Below are positions 22,739 through 34,155 of a stretch of 64,000 nt of DNA, in pieces. The stretch covers positions 10,740,677 to 10,804,676 of the forward strand of contig OY776124.1 of the NCBI GenBank assembly GCA_963675135.1, written 5' to 3'. Below the pieces are notes generated by a model, which worked only from the letters and a program-made list of their open reading frames with translations, was not told the DNA's origin and did not search any database. The position numbers and the translations under genes are program-made. This stretch comes from Galeopsis tetrahit. Its lineage: Eukaryota; Streptophyta; Magnoliopsida; Lamiales; Lamiaceae. Every line of letters begins with the position of its first letter. Positions within the stretch are counted from its first letter, which is position 1.

Positions 22739-23541
22739 GTTTCAATCAGATGAGAAGGTGATGCTTAGAGTTCAGCACAGTTGGGATCAGCACAGTAAGA
22801 TCAGCACAGTACTGGACTAAGATCAGTACTTCAGCAGACTGGACTAAGATCAGTACTTCAGCAGAGTGTACCAAGATCAGTACTTCAGCAGAGTAGATCA
22901 GCTCAGTACCAGGTCAGCACAGTACTTGGTCAGTGCAGTTAAGATCAGCACAGTATGGAGTCTATCAGCAGAGTTAGCTTTTGATCATCAGAGCAGAAGA
23001 GTTGGGTATCAAAACACTAAGTAGTGATCTGATCTTTATGGGCAAGTCTTCTGGTTCGAAGTTAGTTAGTTTAACTAACAATTTTACAGTTACAACAACT
23101 TGAGGGCATAACTACCATTTCAGTTGGGCAATAACAGAGCACATGGGTTGTTACAAGCGGTTGCAAACGGTTGATAACTACTCAAGCAGTTCCTAACAGC
23201 AGCAACTACCTTTGGTCTTTATATACTCTTGTTTTGTACATTGTAAAGGTTAGGTGAGAGATTTAGTACGTTATTATATTCTTTGAGTTGTGTGAGTTCA
23301 CGAGTGAAGTGAGGAAATATCCAATTCCGAGTGAGTGAGTGTGTAAACATTCTTTATCAATCAAAGAAGTACTAGTCTGGTCCAGTGGATGTAGATCACA
23401 TTGATCGAACCACTTAAATCCTTGTGTGCTGTTTGTCTCGTTGATTACTTTTCTGAATTACTATCCTAGAGCAGTTATTTCTTCTATATTCAAGTGTTCT
23501 AATTAGTTGGAGACGTCTAGCTGATCGGAATCATCTTGACA
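22739..23541 (+). repeat. Copia 5' LTR, remaining part
   Basis: Continues the LTR after the hAT and ends CATCTTGACA at 23541. With 18461-18551 it totals 894 bases against 911 in the 3' LTR. Carries tandem GATCAGTACTTCAGCAG units; one fewer unit than the 3' LTR may explain the length difference. A TATA-like TATATACTC lies at 23220. Confidence 0.9.
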
Positions 23542-23543
23542 AT

Positions 23544-23560
23544 TGGCGCCGTCTGTGGGA
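23544..23560 (+). promoter_or_regulatory. Copia primer-binding site, tRNA-Asp-like
   Basis: TGGCGCCGTCTGTGGGA two bases after the LTR. The first nine bases match the complement of plant tRNA-Asp 3' ends; beyond that the match is partial, so the primer assignment is tentative. Confidence 0.6.
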
Positions 23561-23585
23561 AGCCGAAGTAGCTGCAGATCTAAAG

Positions 23586-26500
23586 ATGGGGAATTCTACC
23601 AAGTACAACATAGAGAAGTTTACAGGCACTGGAGATTTTGGGCTGTGGAAGGTCAAGATGCAGGCCCTCCTTTAACAGCAAGGATTATTCGAGGCTCTCG
23701 AAGAATTCGAAGAGATTGCAGAAGAATCTGCAACAGCTGCGGCTGAAAGGAGCAAGTTGCTCAGGAAAGCTCGAAGCACGATCCTACTCTGCCTTGGAGA
23801 TAAGGTCTTGAGGGAGGTTGCTAAAGAGAAGTCAACGAAGGAGGTTTGGGATAAGCTTGAGAAGCTATATATGGTGAAAACTCTTGCTAACCGACTCTAT
23901 TCGAAGCAGAAGCTGTATGCCTTTAGAATGAGAGATGACAAACCCATTACGGAGCAGCTAGATGAGTTCAACAAGATTCTTGATGATCTGGAGAATTTGT
24001 ATGTCAAGTTAGAGGAAAAGGATAAGGCTCTGATCTTGTTGAGTGCTCTGCCTAAGTCCTTTGAAATCCTAAAGGACACCATCTTGTATGGTAGAAAGGA
24101 AGCAATCACATTGGAGGATGTGATCTTGGCTGTCAAGTCCAAGCTGTTACATAACAAAACATCTCAAGGAGATAAAAGTAGCAGTGGGGAAGGATTGTCA
24201 ATCAAGGGAGGACAGAAGAAATCTGTCTCCAAGAAGGGGTCTAGTCAACCCAAGGGAGCTGATAAGGGTAAATCAGCAGTGTCAAATCAAGGGGAAGTAG
24301 TGTGCCACCACTGCAACAAACCTGGGCACTTTAAGAGTACTTGTTACAAGTACAAACAGCTTATTAGAAAATCTGGTCCAAAGAACCCTGTTGATAAGAA
24401 TCAAGCAAATCAAACCCAAGATGATAAGGAGCAGAAAGGCTATGAGTCAGCTCAGTCCCTATCCATCACTTCCACTAAAGAGCAGCAAGATTGGATTTTA
24501 GATTCAGGGTGTTCTTTCCACATGACTCCAAGAAGAGAGTGGTTTCATGATTTTAAGCATCAGAATGGAGGTTCTGTGTTGTTAGGGAATGATCACACTT
24601 GCAAAGTCAGAGGTGAAGGTACAGTACACTTGAAGATGTATGATGGAGTAGTGAGGATTCTCAAGAGGGTCAGGTATGTTCCTGAACTCAAGAGAAATTT
24701 GATATCTCTTGGTATGCTGGATTCATTGGGCTATAAATTCCAGTGTGAAGATGGAGAGCTCAGAGTTTCAAAGGGGAAGCTTACTGTTCTTAAAGGAGAG
24801 AGAAGAAATGATCTCTACTTTCTTAAGGGGGGAACAGTTATTGGCAGATCAGATGTGGCAAGGGTGCAAGACAACTCAATGTTGTGGCACAGAAGATTAG
24901 GTCATGTAGGAGAGAAGGGCCTACTTGAGCTAATTAAGCAAGGATTGCTATGTGGTGACAAGATCACAAAGCTTGATTTGTGTGAGCACTGCATTCTTGG
25001 GAAATCCAAGAGATTGAAGTTTGGGAAGAGTTCACACTCTACCAAAGGAATTTTGGACTATGTCCATTCAGATTTATGGGGGCCAGCTAGGAATCAGACC
25101 AGAAGTGGTGGGAGATATTTCATGTCTATCATAGATGACTACTCAAGAAAGGTATGGAACACTATCCTGAAATCCAAGTCAGAAGCATTTGAAAATTTTA
25201 AGGAATGGCTCACTGAGGTGGAGAATATTTCTGGAAAGAATCTCAAGCATTTGAGAACTGATAATGGGATGGAGTTCATATCAGAAGAGTTCAATATTTT
25301 CTGCAAGAAGAAGGGTATAGTGAGGCATAGAACAGTACCAGGTACACCTCAGCAGAATGGAGTAGCTGAGAGAATGAACCAGACTTTAATTGAGAGAGTT
25401 AGATGCATGTTGAGCAGCTCTGGATTGCCTAAAGTATTTTGGGGAGAAGCAGTGTCAACAGCAGCCTACTTGATAAACAGAAGCCCTTCCTCAGCTGTGC
25501 AATTTAAAACCCCAGAAGAGTTATGGTCTGGCCATGCAGCTGAGTACAGTAATTTGAAGGTGTATGGTTTTTCAGCATATGCCCATGTCAAGCAAGATAA
25601 GCTTGAGCCTCGAGCCTTGAAATGTGTGTTCATAGGATATCCTTCAGGTGTGAAAGGATACAGATTGTGGTGCCTAGAAGCTGGAATGCAGAAGTGTATT
25701 ATCAGCAGAGATGTAACTTTTGATGAGAATAGAATGCCATTGAAAGAGGAGGCAAGCTCCAGTACAGCACACAACAAACCAGATGAAACACAGGTGGAGG
25801 TGGAGCATAGTGATATCAGAACACTAACTGAAGAGCAGATTGATCCATATGAGGAGGATACTACTCATAGTGATACTGATCTTCATGACTACCAGCTGAC
25901 TAGGGACAGGTCTAGAAGAGAAGTCCACCCACCTCAGAGGTATGGTCAAGCTGACATAGTATCATTTGCATTATGTGCAGCTCTTGAGGTGGAGTCTTTG
26001 GAGCCTAAAACTTACACAGAAGCCATAAACTGTCATGACAAAGAGAAGTGGTTAGTTGCTATGGAGGAAGAACTGTTATCTCTTAACAAGAACCAGACTT
26101 GGGAGATTGTTGAGAGGCCTAAGAACAAGAAACTTGTTGGGTGTAAGTGGATCTACAAGAAAAAGGTGGAGGCTCAGAGAGGTGGCAAGATTAGGTACAA
26201 GGCAAGACTTGTAGCTAAAGTATTTACACAGAAAGAAGGTATTGACTTTAATGAAATCTTCTCACCTGTTGTAAAGCATTGTAGCATCAGAATCTTGTTG
26301 GCTATGGTTGCTCAATATGAATTGAAGCTGCATCAGATGGATGTGACCACAGCATTTCTTCATGGGACTTTAGATGAGAAGATCTACATGAAAATACCAG
26401 AAGGGTTGGACATAGAAGATGGAGAAGACAAAGTGTGCTTACTCAGAAAATCACTCTATGGACTCAAACAAAGTCCTAGACAATGGTACTTAAGGTTTGA

Positions 26501-26605
26501 TGAGTACATTTGCTCAGTTGGTTTTGCAAGAAGCTTGTATGACAGCTGTGTTTACTTCAGAAGGGTTGGGAGTTCAGTTACCTATCTTCTGCTGTATGTA
26601 GATGA
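23586..26605 (+). pseudogene. gag-pol: Tnt1/Tork-like copia gag-pol, 5' part, cut in the RT
   Basis: The start is ATG at 23586 (MGNSTKYNIEKFTG). A TAA stop at codon 30 (23673-23675) interrupts the otherwise open frame, which then runs to 26605. Motifs: gag with UBN2-type sequence; CCHC knuckle CHHCNKPGHFKSTC (residue about 240); protease LDSGCSFHM (about 305); integrase LWHRRLGHVG, DLWGP, IIDDYSRKVW, RTDNGMEF, TPQQNGVAERMN; RT VGCKWIYKKK, LHQMDVTTAFLHG and YVDD (about 1003), where homology stops at the inversion break. The remainder is on the other strand at 13140-12267. The open frame continues for only ten codons into MULE sequence before a stop at 26636. Confidence 0.92.
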
Positions 26606-27507
26606 TACAAAATTGACAAGACATGGATACAAATGACTTGCTCTGTATGTAGTGTAGTGGGCACAACAAAAAAAAGTTGTCCCGTGCAAAGGACTTCAAA
26701 AGACCAGAGAAATTGAATGTAAGATTGTGTTTATGGTCATTTATACTGATTTTTTTGGCACACATTAATTTAAAATGTCATATTATTCCTTTAAAAAAAA
26801 AATGTCAATAGACATGAGTGTATTGATTTGCGAAGCCTTTGACACTAATGGTAATTCAATTCATTCTTTCAGGCGCCTGGAGGAGGTGGTAAAGTCCGCC
26901 AGTTCGGATAAAATAAGAGGTTGAAGGAGTGGTAGTGGAAGTGACTTGGATACTTATAGCCTACAATTGTAAATATTTTTGTACATTAGACGGTCTAACT
27001 ATGACTTTTAGTATGCTAAATATATTTTTTCAAAATATTTTCTAGAATATTTTTGTTGCATTAATCATTAGTGTTAAACACATTAATTACTAGAATATTT
27101 TTTTAATAATATTTTCCTCTCCCATAGCATATAAATTGTAGTCCTCGAACTAGTTGAACAAAATAACAAAATTATTCAATAATTGAAGAAATCCTGAACA
27201 AATAAACCACATTTTTAGGGGATTTTGATTTTTAGGGTTAAAATAGAATAACTTGATTGATTGAGTTTGAGAAGTGAGAAAGACGCAGAAGAAGAAGAAC
27301 TCTATTGAAGTTGATGTGGAAAAAAAAAATATGTGTAATCTGACGTGGCAAGCTCCGGCAAACCACATCATCAATTGTTGGCCGGAGAAAAAATATGTGT
27401 ATCTAATTGCAACACGATGAAAGGTTGGAGTTTTTTACAATAATCGTAAAGGCGTGATTAAATTGAAACTGAGACTAAAGGTGGTGTATTTATTTAGAAT
27501 TAACCCA
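26606..27507. mobile_element. MULE, other half (terminal inverted repeat end at 27507)
   Basis: Ends GAATTAACCC with AATAAAATA at 27508-27516, matching the complement at 13610-13618. TIR homology to 13250-13609 covers about 27230-27507. Its interior has an acceptor-like TTCTTTCAG at 26865-26873 followed by GCGCCTGGAGGAGGTGG, which reads APGGGGKVRQFG and then stops: possibly a captured last exon, gene not recognised. Restored to its original arrangement, the MULE would be about 1.37 kb. Confidence 0.83.
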
Positions 27508-27516
27508 ATAAAATAT

Positions 27517-29172
27517 CATAGATAATTTGTCTCGAAAACAAAAATCATCAAACACATTATGGATTATTCACTCAGTGCCCCCTCCCCTCTACTCGTGTCC
27601 GCAAGATGGCCTTTGTCAGTGACGGACGCAGGTAATGTCCATGGGCCCGTGGGCTCCTCACCAATTTTGTAAATTTTCTGAGGGTATTTTTCGTAATTTC
27701 ATATATATATATATTTAAATAATATTAATATTATATATATATATATATATTAATTATATATGTTAGTATGAATTATATATGAATTAAACAAAGCTAAAAA
27801 CATTAATTAATTTAATTAGTTTTGAAGATTTAGTTGATTTTCTACCATTTTTAAATTTTATTTAGCCTTATTTTCGACGTTTTTTTTAGAAGTTAGAACG
27901 CAAATAAAACATTAATAAAGCAATGGAGTTTTAAATTTTTTTATTTTATTTTCCTTTTAAATATTTCTTTTGTATTACATGAACCTACTAACACCCCATA
28001 AATATTATATACACTCCAAATGTCAAACACAAAAATTCAAAAATCAAATATAGTTAAATAAAATCATAAACATATTTAATAAATTGTCAAAAATAATTTA
28101 ATTAAAAAAGTAAGAATTCAAATTAATATGAAAAATATTAATAAAACCTATAAAAAATACCTAAATTTTCAAAATTTTAATAAAGATAAAAAATTAATTA
28201 ATTTAATTAGTTTTAAAATTTTAGTTGATTTTTTAATACTTTTAAAAAATTTTGTTTTTATTTAATTTAATAATTTTTTCAAGTTGATTTTTTTTAATTT
28301 ATTTAAAAAATTTAAAAATGGTAAAAAATCAACTAAATCTTCAAAACTTATTAAATTAATTATTTTTTTATAGCTTTATTTAATTTTTTAAGACTTTGGT
28401 GATTTTTTATAGGTTTTATTTATATTTTTTATATTAATTTGATTTCTTACTTTTTTTTTAATTTAATTATTTTTAGCAATTTATTAAATAGGAAATAATT
28501 GTAAATAGGAAATAATTGGGGTGTGTATAATAATAAAAAAATATTTTTTAAATTTTAGTGTGATGTGTTTAACATTTGGGGTGTGTATAACATTTTGTGG
28601 GGTGTGTGGTGTGTTTTAAAAAATGACCTGTTAAACCTGCTATAGCAGGTAGCTGGACCAAAATTAAAATAAATCGAAACTTAATGGACTAAATTTAAAA
28701 AGTGGTGACCTGGTGGACTAAATTAAAAAATGTGGTAACTTAATGGACTAAAAAAATATAATCCCTAAAATATATTACAAAAGTAAAACTCATTTCATAG
28801 ATCTTATTCTCCTTTTTTTGAATTACATTCACTCTTCCAACTCTTTAAAAAAAATCTATTTTTTCATCACATTATCCTTCACTCTCCCAAGACTCTCGAT
28901 CAATTGAACGATGTAAACAGTTACAATTGAAAGTTTTAAAGTTTTGATTTTATACACGTTTAAATATGAATATATATTTTGTTCATGGACACTAAATTTA
29001 AGAAATACGTCTTTACACAATTTTCAGTAGCATACTCATTTGACTCTGTTTCAATTCACAAATTTTTCAATATGTTTTCACTGTAGAATTCGGGTCCATC
29101 TCTTTCATATATTTTAGTGTTAATGTTGATTATTTCTAACTAAAAATAATAAAATTCGGGAATAATTTATGA
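27517..29172. other. AT-rich intergenic sequence with large foldback
   Basis: No coding sequence. Arms of an imperfect inverted repeat run at about 27987-28290 and 28300-28618: ACACTCCAAATGTCAAACAC on the left faces TGTTTAACATTTGGGGTGTG on the right. A third, partial copy of the inner arm (TTAATTAGTTTTGAAGATTT) sits at about 27815. (TA)n runs lie at 27701-27755. CAGTGACGGACGCAGG at 27617 resembles hAT ends but I found no partner. Confidence 0.6.
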
Positions 29173-29181
29173 AGAACCAAA

Positions 29182-29428
29182 GTAAAGTCTAGTATGCACT
29201 CGAGTGCATGTTGTGCAACCTAGTCTAAAGAAAAGTGTATGTTATTAAATTGAAAAGTACAGTACAATATTACTAAAAAGTGTAAGTCACTATAACTAAA
29301 AATATTATTATACAGTTTAATAATTGAAAAGTGCAACACCATTTAACAAAAAGTGTAAGTCAGTAAACTGAAAAGTGCAACATGAATAGGGTGCACAACA
29401 TGCACTCGAGTACATAGAAGACCAACCC
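29182..29428. mobile_element. MITE of MULE type, 247 bp
   Basis: The nearly palindromic ends share ATGCACTCGAGTGCATGTTG (left about 29194, inverted at right about 29394-29415). Nine-base duplications AGAACCAAA flank it (29173-29181 and 29429-29437). The interior holds copies of AAAAGTGTAAGTCA related to the array at 14030-14555. Confidence 0.75.
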
Positions 29429-29581
29429 AGAACCAAATTATAGAAGTTCATCATTTGATTTTCATCTCATGAATATCCAATTAAAAACCTCTTTCGCAAG
29501 TTGGATTTCGCTAATCTGCGCCGCCATATATACGCATTTTCCGTGTACACAACAGTGAGATACTGAAAATAAAATAAAATC

Positions 29582-30845
29582 GAGAAAATTTCATTTTACG
29601 TCCTGTAACTTAGGCCTAATCCAGAATATATCCTTTAAGTTTTTACTTTTTCGATTTCCGTCCTTTTTAGTCCAATTTACGTCCTTTCCGCCGGAAAATT
29701 TTAAAACTCACCGGAATGTGAGGAATAAATTGGGATTCCGACCAAATAGTCCAATTTACGTCCTTTAAGTTTGAAAATTAAAATTTAATAATTAAAATTT
29801 TCTAAAAATCCCATTAAAGATTTAAAAAATCTAAAATATCATTAAAAATCCAAAAATCTCCTTAAAATTAAAAAAAATAAAATGTGTAAATAAAATTCAA
29901 AATATATCAATAAAATTTTGAATAATATCATTACAAATTATAAAATGTGTAAAACAAAAATAAAAAATTCTAAAATTTTGAAAATACAAAAAATAAAAAA
30001 TTCTACAATTAAAAGAATGAAAAACGTGTAATTTAAAAATTAAGAAATTCAAAATCTCATTAAAATTTCTAAAAACTCAAAAAATCTCATTAATTTATTA
30101 AAAATGTGTAGATTAAAAATTACTAATTCTAAAAATCTAATAGGAATAATAAAAATTATTAACATTTCATTAAAAATTAGACTTGATTCATACTCGTTTG
30201 CTATTAAAGTTTTGCTCGAACTCCTAAAAATTTGGGTCCCATGAGATTTTCCAACTCACCGACGAGGTTGAGTGGAAGTTCCATGTACACCTTGATCGAT
30301 TTTGGAACCGTCCCATATTCATTTTCACGATGTTTTTAAAATTGTGGAATTTTGTATTTTAAATATTTTAAAATTTTTAATTTATAGATTTATTTTTATT
30401 TTTATGAGCTTTTAGAAAGAACTTTTTTTTACACATTTTCAGATTTTTTTGAATTGTAGAAATTATAGATTTTTATTTATTTTTATGAGTTTTTAGAAGA
30501 AGAAAAAAATTAAATTTACACATTTTCAGATTTTTTGAATTGTACAATTTATAAATTTTTTTAGATTTTTTATATTTATTTTACACAATTTATAAGTTTT
30601 TAATGAGATTTTTAAATTTTTAATGAGATTTTCAGAAATTTTTAATTATTAATTTTTAATTTTCAAACATAAAGGATTTAAATTGGACTATTTGACCGGA
30701 TTTCCAATTTTTCGGTGGAAAGGACGTAAATTGGACCGAAAATGATGTAAATTGGACACCCTAGAACGTAAATTGAAAATGTGAAAACTTAAAGGATATA
30801 TTCCGGATTAGGCCTAAGTTAGAGGACATAAAATGAAATTTCCTC
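29582..30845. mobile_element. MULE with long inverted repeats, 1264 bp
   Basis: Ends are GAGAAAATTTCATTTTACG and, inverted, GAGGAAATTTCATTTTATG; the inverted repeats extend about 180 bp through the shared phrase ACTTAGGCCTAATCC and recurring AATTTACGTCCTTT. The 9-bp duplications AATAAAATC are perfect (29573-29581 and 30846-30854). The interior is AT-rich and non-coding. Confidence 0.92.
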
Positions 30846-31024
30846 AATAAAATCAAACAAAATTGTTATTTATACTATACGCCCTAAACATTTTTTTTCT
30901 AAATTAATTCTCGATTCCTAAATATATTTAAACAACCCAAACTATTATTTTCCAACAACAAAAGATATACACTACCATATCCCATTAACACAAAGAGAAG
31001 AAGCTATAGCCTTTCTCTACAAAA

Positions 31025-31249
31025 ATGGCAACCTCTGTCGACAACCGCCAATTCCCCCATCTCGAACCGGGTTTATCCGGCGTCGGCCGTTCTTTCTCAC
31101 CCAACCACAACCGGCCCGGCTCCCCGGTTCGCACCTACAACTTCCCTTCTAGTAAGCTCGTTAATGGCACTGCTAGAATTGACTATTCATCAACCGACGA
31201 TGACGACGACGACGATGAAAGTGGGCGCTGTGTTCGCTGCCGCTGCTGA
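31025..31249 (+). CDS. Small ORF, function not recognised
   Basis: The ATG at 31025 sits in an AAAAATGGCA context, good for a plant start, and opens 74 codons that begin MATSVDNRQFPHLEPGLSG and include a run of seven aspartates. The local GC content and codon use differ sharply from the AT-rich surroundings, which favours real coding ancestry. After the aspartate run the +1 frame reads on as KVGAVFAAAADVILHRVDPI to a stop at 31311, so the annotated stop may result from a frameshift, or the ORF may be the first exon of a degraded gene. I do not recognise the family. Confidence 0.4.
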   Translation: MATSVDNRQFPHLEPGLSGVGRSFSPNHNRPGSPVRTYNFPSSKLVNGTARIDYSSTDDDDDDDESGRCVRCRC

Positions 31250-31779
31250 CGTAATACTTCACCGGGTCGATCCGATCCCGGCCGACTATCCGAGCTTTCA
31301 CCTCATCGTTTAACGGGTCAGTCACACTCTTCCTCCTCGTAACGCTGTACATAATCGATTATAAAAAGTGATTTTCCTTTTTTTTTTTTTTTGTGTTTGA
31401 AGCTTCTGCTTTTTATCATATATGAAGCAGAACTGTAATAACATTGATACAATAGGTGTAATGATGAGTTTCAGATTTGCGTTATAAATAGGATAAATTT
31501 GAAGAATAAAAAACAATATTTTGATGTCTGCAATATGAGTGGAAACGGTGTGGTGGTAGACACATGCATCTTCCATTCATATCTACGTTAGTCAAGTAAA
31601 CTCTGTGGCGATGCTCTTTTCTCCTCTCTTTTGTTTTTTTTTTTAATTCTTTAAAAATAAAAATAATTTTTTTTTTTTAAATTTCCTTAAATTTTTCTCA
31701 CTCTTTCAAACTTTTCTTCAATTTAAATTAATCAGTGTTAATTTTGTGTAATGATGAGTTTGGTTCTTAAAGAATAAAA

Positions 31780-32360
31780 TGAAAAGAAATGATTAAGTTC
31801 AAAAAATTTAAGAAAATCGTAAAGGAAACCGATGAAGAAAATGAGAAGAGAGAGGAGAGGAGAGAAAACTAAAAAAATTATAAAAGAAAACTGTATAAAG
31901 AATAAAAAAAGGAAAAAATAATTGAAGAAAACTATAAATTGAAAAAATGTGTGAAAGAAAATAATTTAAGAGATCGAGAAAAGAAGAGGGGAGAGAGAAA
32001 AAAATTGAAAAAAACTGTAAAAGAAAATATTGAAAAGAGATTAAGGGTAGATATATCTACCTTATATACTATTTCTGAATCTTTTCTCTCTTTTCTCTGC
32101 AATTATTTTCTCACTTTTCTTGGATTCTAATTTTCTCACGATTTACAATTATTTTGTTTTACAGTTTTTTTTCAATTCTTCTCTCTCATCTCTCCTCTCT
32201 CTCTCTCCCTTTTTTTTATAGGTCTTCTCAATATTTTATTTTACTTTTTTTTTTTAAGTTTTTTTCAATTTTTCTCTTAAATCTCCTAAATTTTCTTATA
32301 CAAATTTCTCTCTCCCCTCTTTTTTTTTTCTCGATTCTTTTTATCATTTTCTTTTATAAT
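31780..32360. repeat. Purine/pyrimidine imperfect foldback
   Basis: About 260 bases that are almost all purine with sparse T (GAGAGGAGAGAAAAC type) are followed by a pyrimidine-rich mirror partner. The centre is the perfect palindrome GGTAGATATATCTACC (32046-32061). Phrases such as AATTGAAAAAAACTGTAAAA recur inverted in the right arm. Confidence 0.65.
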
Positions 32361-32623
32361 TTTTTTTTAAATTCCCATCTAATAATGAAGAAAGAACAAC
32401 TCCAAGCCACAAAAAAAAGAAAGAGGAAATTTAGTAGTGTTATTAAATTTGCAGAGGAATCAGATAAATTTACATATAAAAACCATTTCAATTCAAAGAA
32501 CAAACCCTTTTGATCGGATTTCTTACATGAACTACTCATCCAGTATAATGCTTAAATTCACAGGCCCCCCTTTTGATCGGATTCAGATTTCTATTTCTCT
32601 GCCTTTCAGTTCGTTCTTCTTCT

Positions 32624-32990
32624 CACAAAGGGAAAGTATAAATCAACAGTGTATATCAACTCCTGAAGAAAGAGGCGAATCCAGCTTAAACCTTCTCGAA
32701 ATTGAGGAATTTGCAAAAATTAGGAAAAGTTGTCATTATTAGTATTGAATTTCCTTTTTATGATCTATTTTGTGTGTATATATTTGTTTGAGTTTACGAT
32801 GTACAAAGGGAAAGTATAGATCAAGAGTGTAGATCAACTCCTGGAAAATGAGGAGAATCCAGGTTAAACTTTCGTGAAATTGAGGAATTTGCAAAAAATA
32901 GGGGAAGTTGCCATTATTAGTATTGAATTTCCTTTTTATGATCTATTTTTTGTGTATATATTTTTTTTTTTTGAGTTTATGATGTTTATG
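32624..32990. repeat. Tandem duplication, about 182-bp unit
   Basis: The unit starts CAAAGGGAAAGTATA and includes TTAGTATTGAATTTCCTTTT; copies begin at about 32626 and 32807 with roughly 90% identity by eye. Non-coding. Confidence 0.85.
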
Positions 32991-33625
32991 TATCTTGAAG
33001 TGGATGTCAAATTTCATGTATCTAGCTAGCTAAATAGATTCTTAAGGGATTTTATCTTTGAATTTGTTGTGCCTCGATTTTATGTTTGTGTGTTTGATAT
33101 ATGCATCAGGGTTGTTTAAATATGTGCAAGATTTCAAGAACTGTTCACAAATTAACTTATAAAATCTGCATCTTTTTTTGTGTTTGAAATACGAGAGGTG
33201 ACGGTTGTTTAGTCGAAGATGATGTTAGTCTTATTGTTCTATTCAAGTCAAGAATTTGGAGCTTGGTAATAAATAAGGAATTTTGGAACAGTGGTAAGGA
33301 GTTCACGGAATTGAGCTGCAATCCTAGAGTAATTCTAGGTTGCTGATTGCGCAGGTTTAATTAGTAGAGAAGACACACACAATATGTTGTTATAGCCACA
33401 ATTATTTAACAAGTTTCTATAACTTTTTTACTGATTTATGTGTTTTCTTTTTAGCTTTATGGGCTGGGTACGTATGCTTATACCCAAACTTGACTCTTTG
33501 CACTATGATTTTTTTATCAATAGAAGCATTATTTATCGACCAAAAATAAATAAATTATATGATGGTTTGATATAATTAATTTTGTTAATATTTTGAATAA
33601 AAGTGAGGATGTTTTGCAAAGGAGG

Positions 33626-33940
33626 CTTTGGTGTACAGCAACAAACATGCTGCAACTTGATTTTCTGCTAAGCTAACTCCTCTACAGGTTTATGAGCTTT
33701 CAAGTTTTCATTTTTCGTAAGCATTACATCACTTTTTTTTCCATCTAGCCTTTTCGATTTCAAATGTTCAAGTCAATTTTGATGACAATATCATATTGTG
33801 TCTTTCTATGCTTGTGGGATTGTTCATGTCGTTCAAAATTGCGCCCTCGACGTTGTTGCTGCTCCGTCACAGGTAATCCATCTCTTCTTTATCATACTTA
33901 AAATTCTAAGCATCAATTGCCCTAAATTATAGATGTAGGA
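33626..33940 (+). pseudogene. Subtilase propeptide fragment, copy 1
   Basis: Paralogue of the fragment at 34156-34490 with more damage: its counterpart of the propeptide motif has a stop (CTTGATTTTCTGC). It shares the downstream phrase CTCGACGTTGTTGCTGCTCC and the intron-like tail AGGTAATCCATCTC with copy 2. Confidence 0.65.
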
Positions 33941-33944
33941 GAGG

Positions 33945-34152
33945 TGAGAAGAGTTGAGAACAAAGTGGCGAACGAGTGCGTAATGTGTGGGAATCGGTCG
34001 AACAGTTCGGGCCAAATCTTGAAGAAAGTGAAAAAGCGTTGTTTGATGAGCCTGCGTAGTATTAGGTAGTTGGTCAGGTAAAGGCTGACCAAGCCAATGA
34101 TGCTTAGCTGGTCTTTTCGGACGATCAGCCACACTAGGACTGAGACATGGCC
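33945..34152 (+). rRNA. rrn18: Fragment of plant mitochondrial SSU rRNA (rrn18), nuclear copy
   Basis: The stretch contains AAGTGGCGAACGAGTGCGTAA, GTAGTATTAGGTAGTTGGTC, AAGGCTGACCAAGCCAATGA and GATCAGCCACACTAGGACTG, which is the 5' domain of bacterial-type 16S rRNA (about E. coli positions 100-330); the GCTTAGCTGGTCTTTTCGGA variant is that of plant mitochondria. It carries substitutions (GACATGG for GACACGG) and is only about 210 bases long, so it is a dead transferred fragment. Confidence 0.85.
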
Positions 34153-34155
34153 TAA

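Noticed and set aside
13250..27507. Direct repeats at 13250-13609 and 27230-27507 as LTRs of one 14-kb element
   Set aside because: They lack TG..CA ends and a primer site, and the flanking nine bases are reverse complements, which fits inverted MULE ends and not LTRs.
27617..27640. hAT-type terminus CAGTGACGGACGCAGG
   Set aside because: No inverted partner and no 8-bp duplication found.
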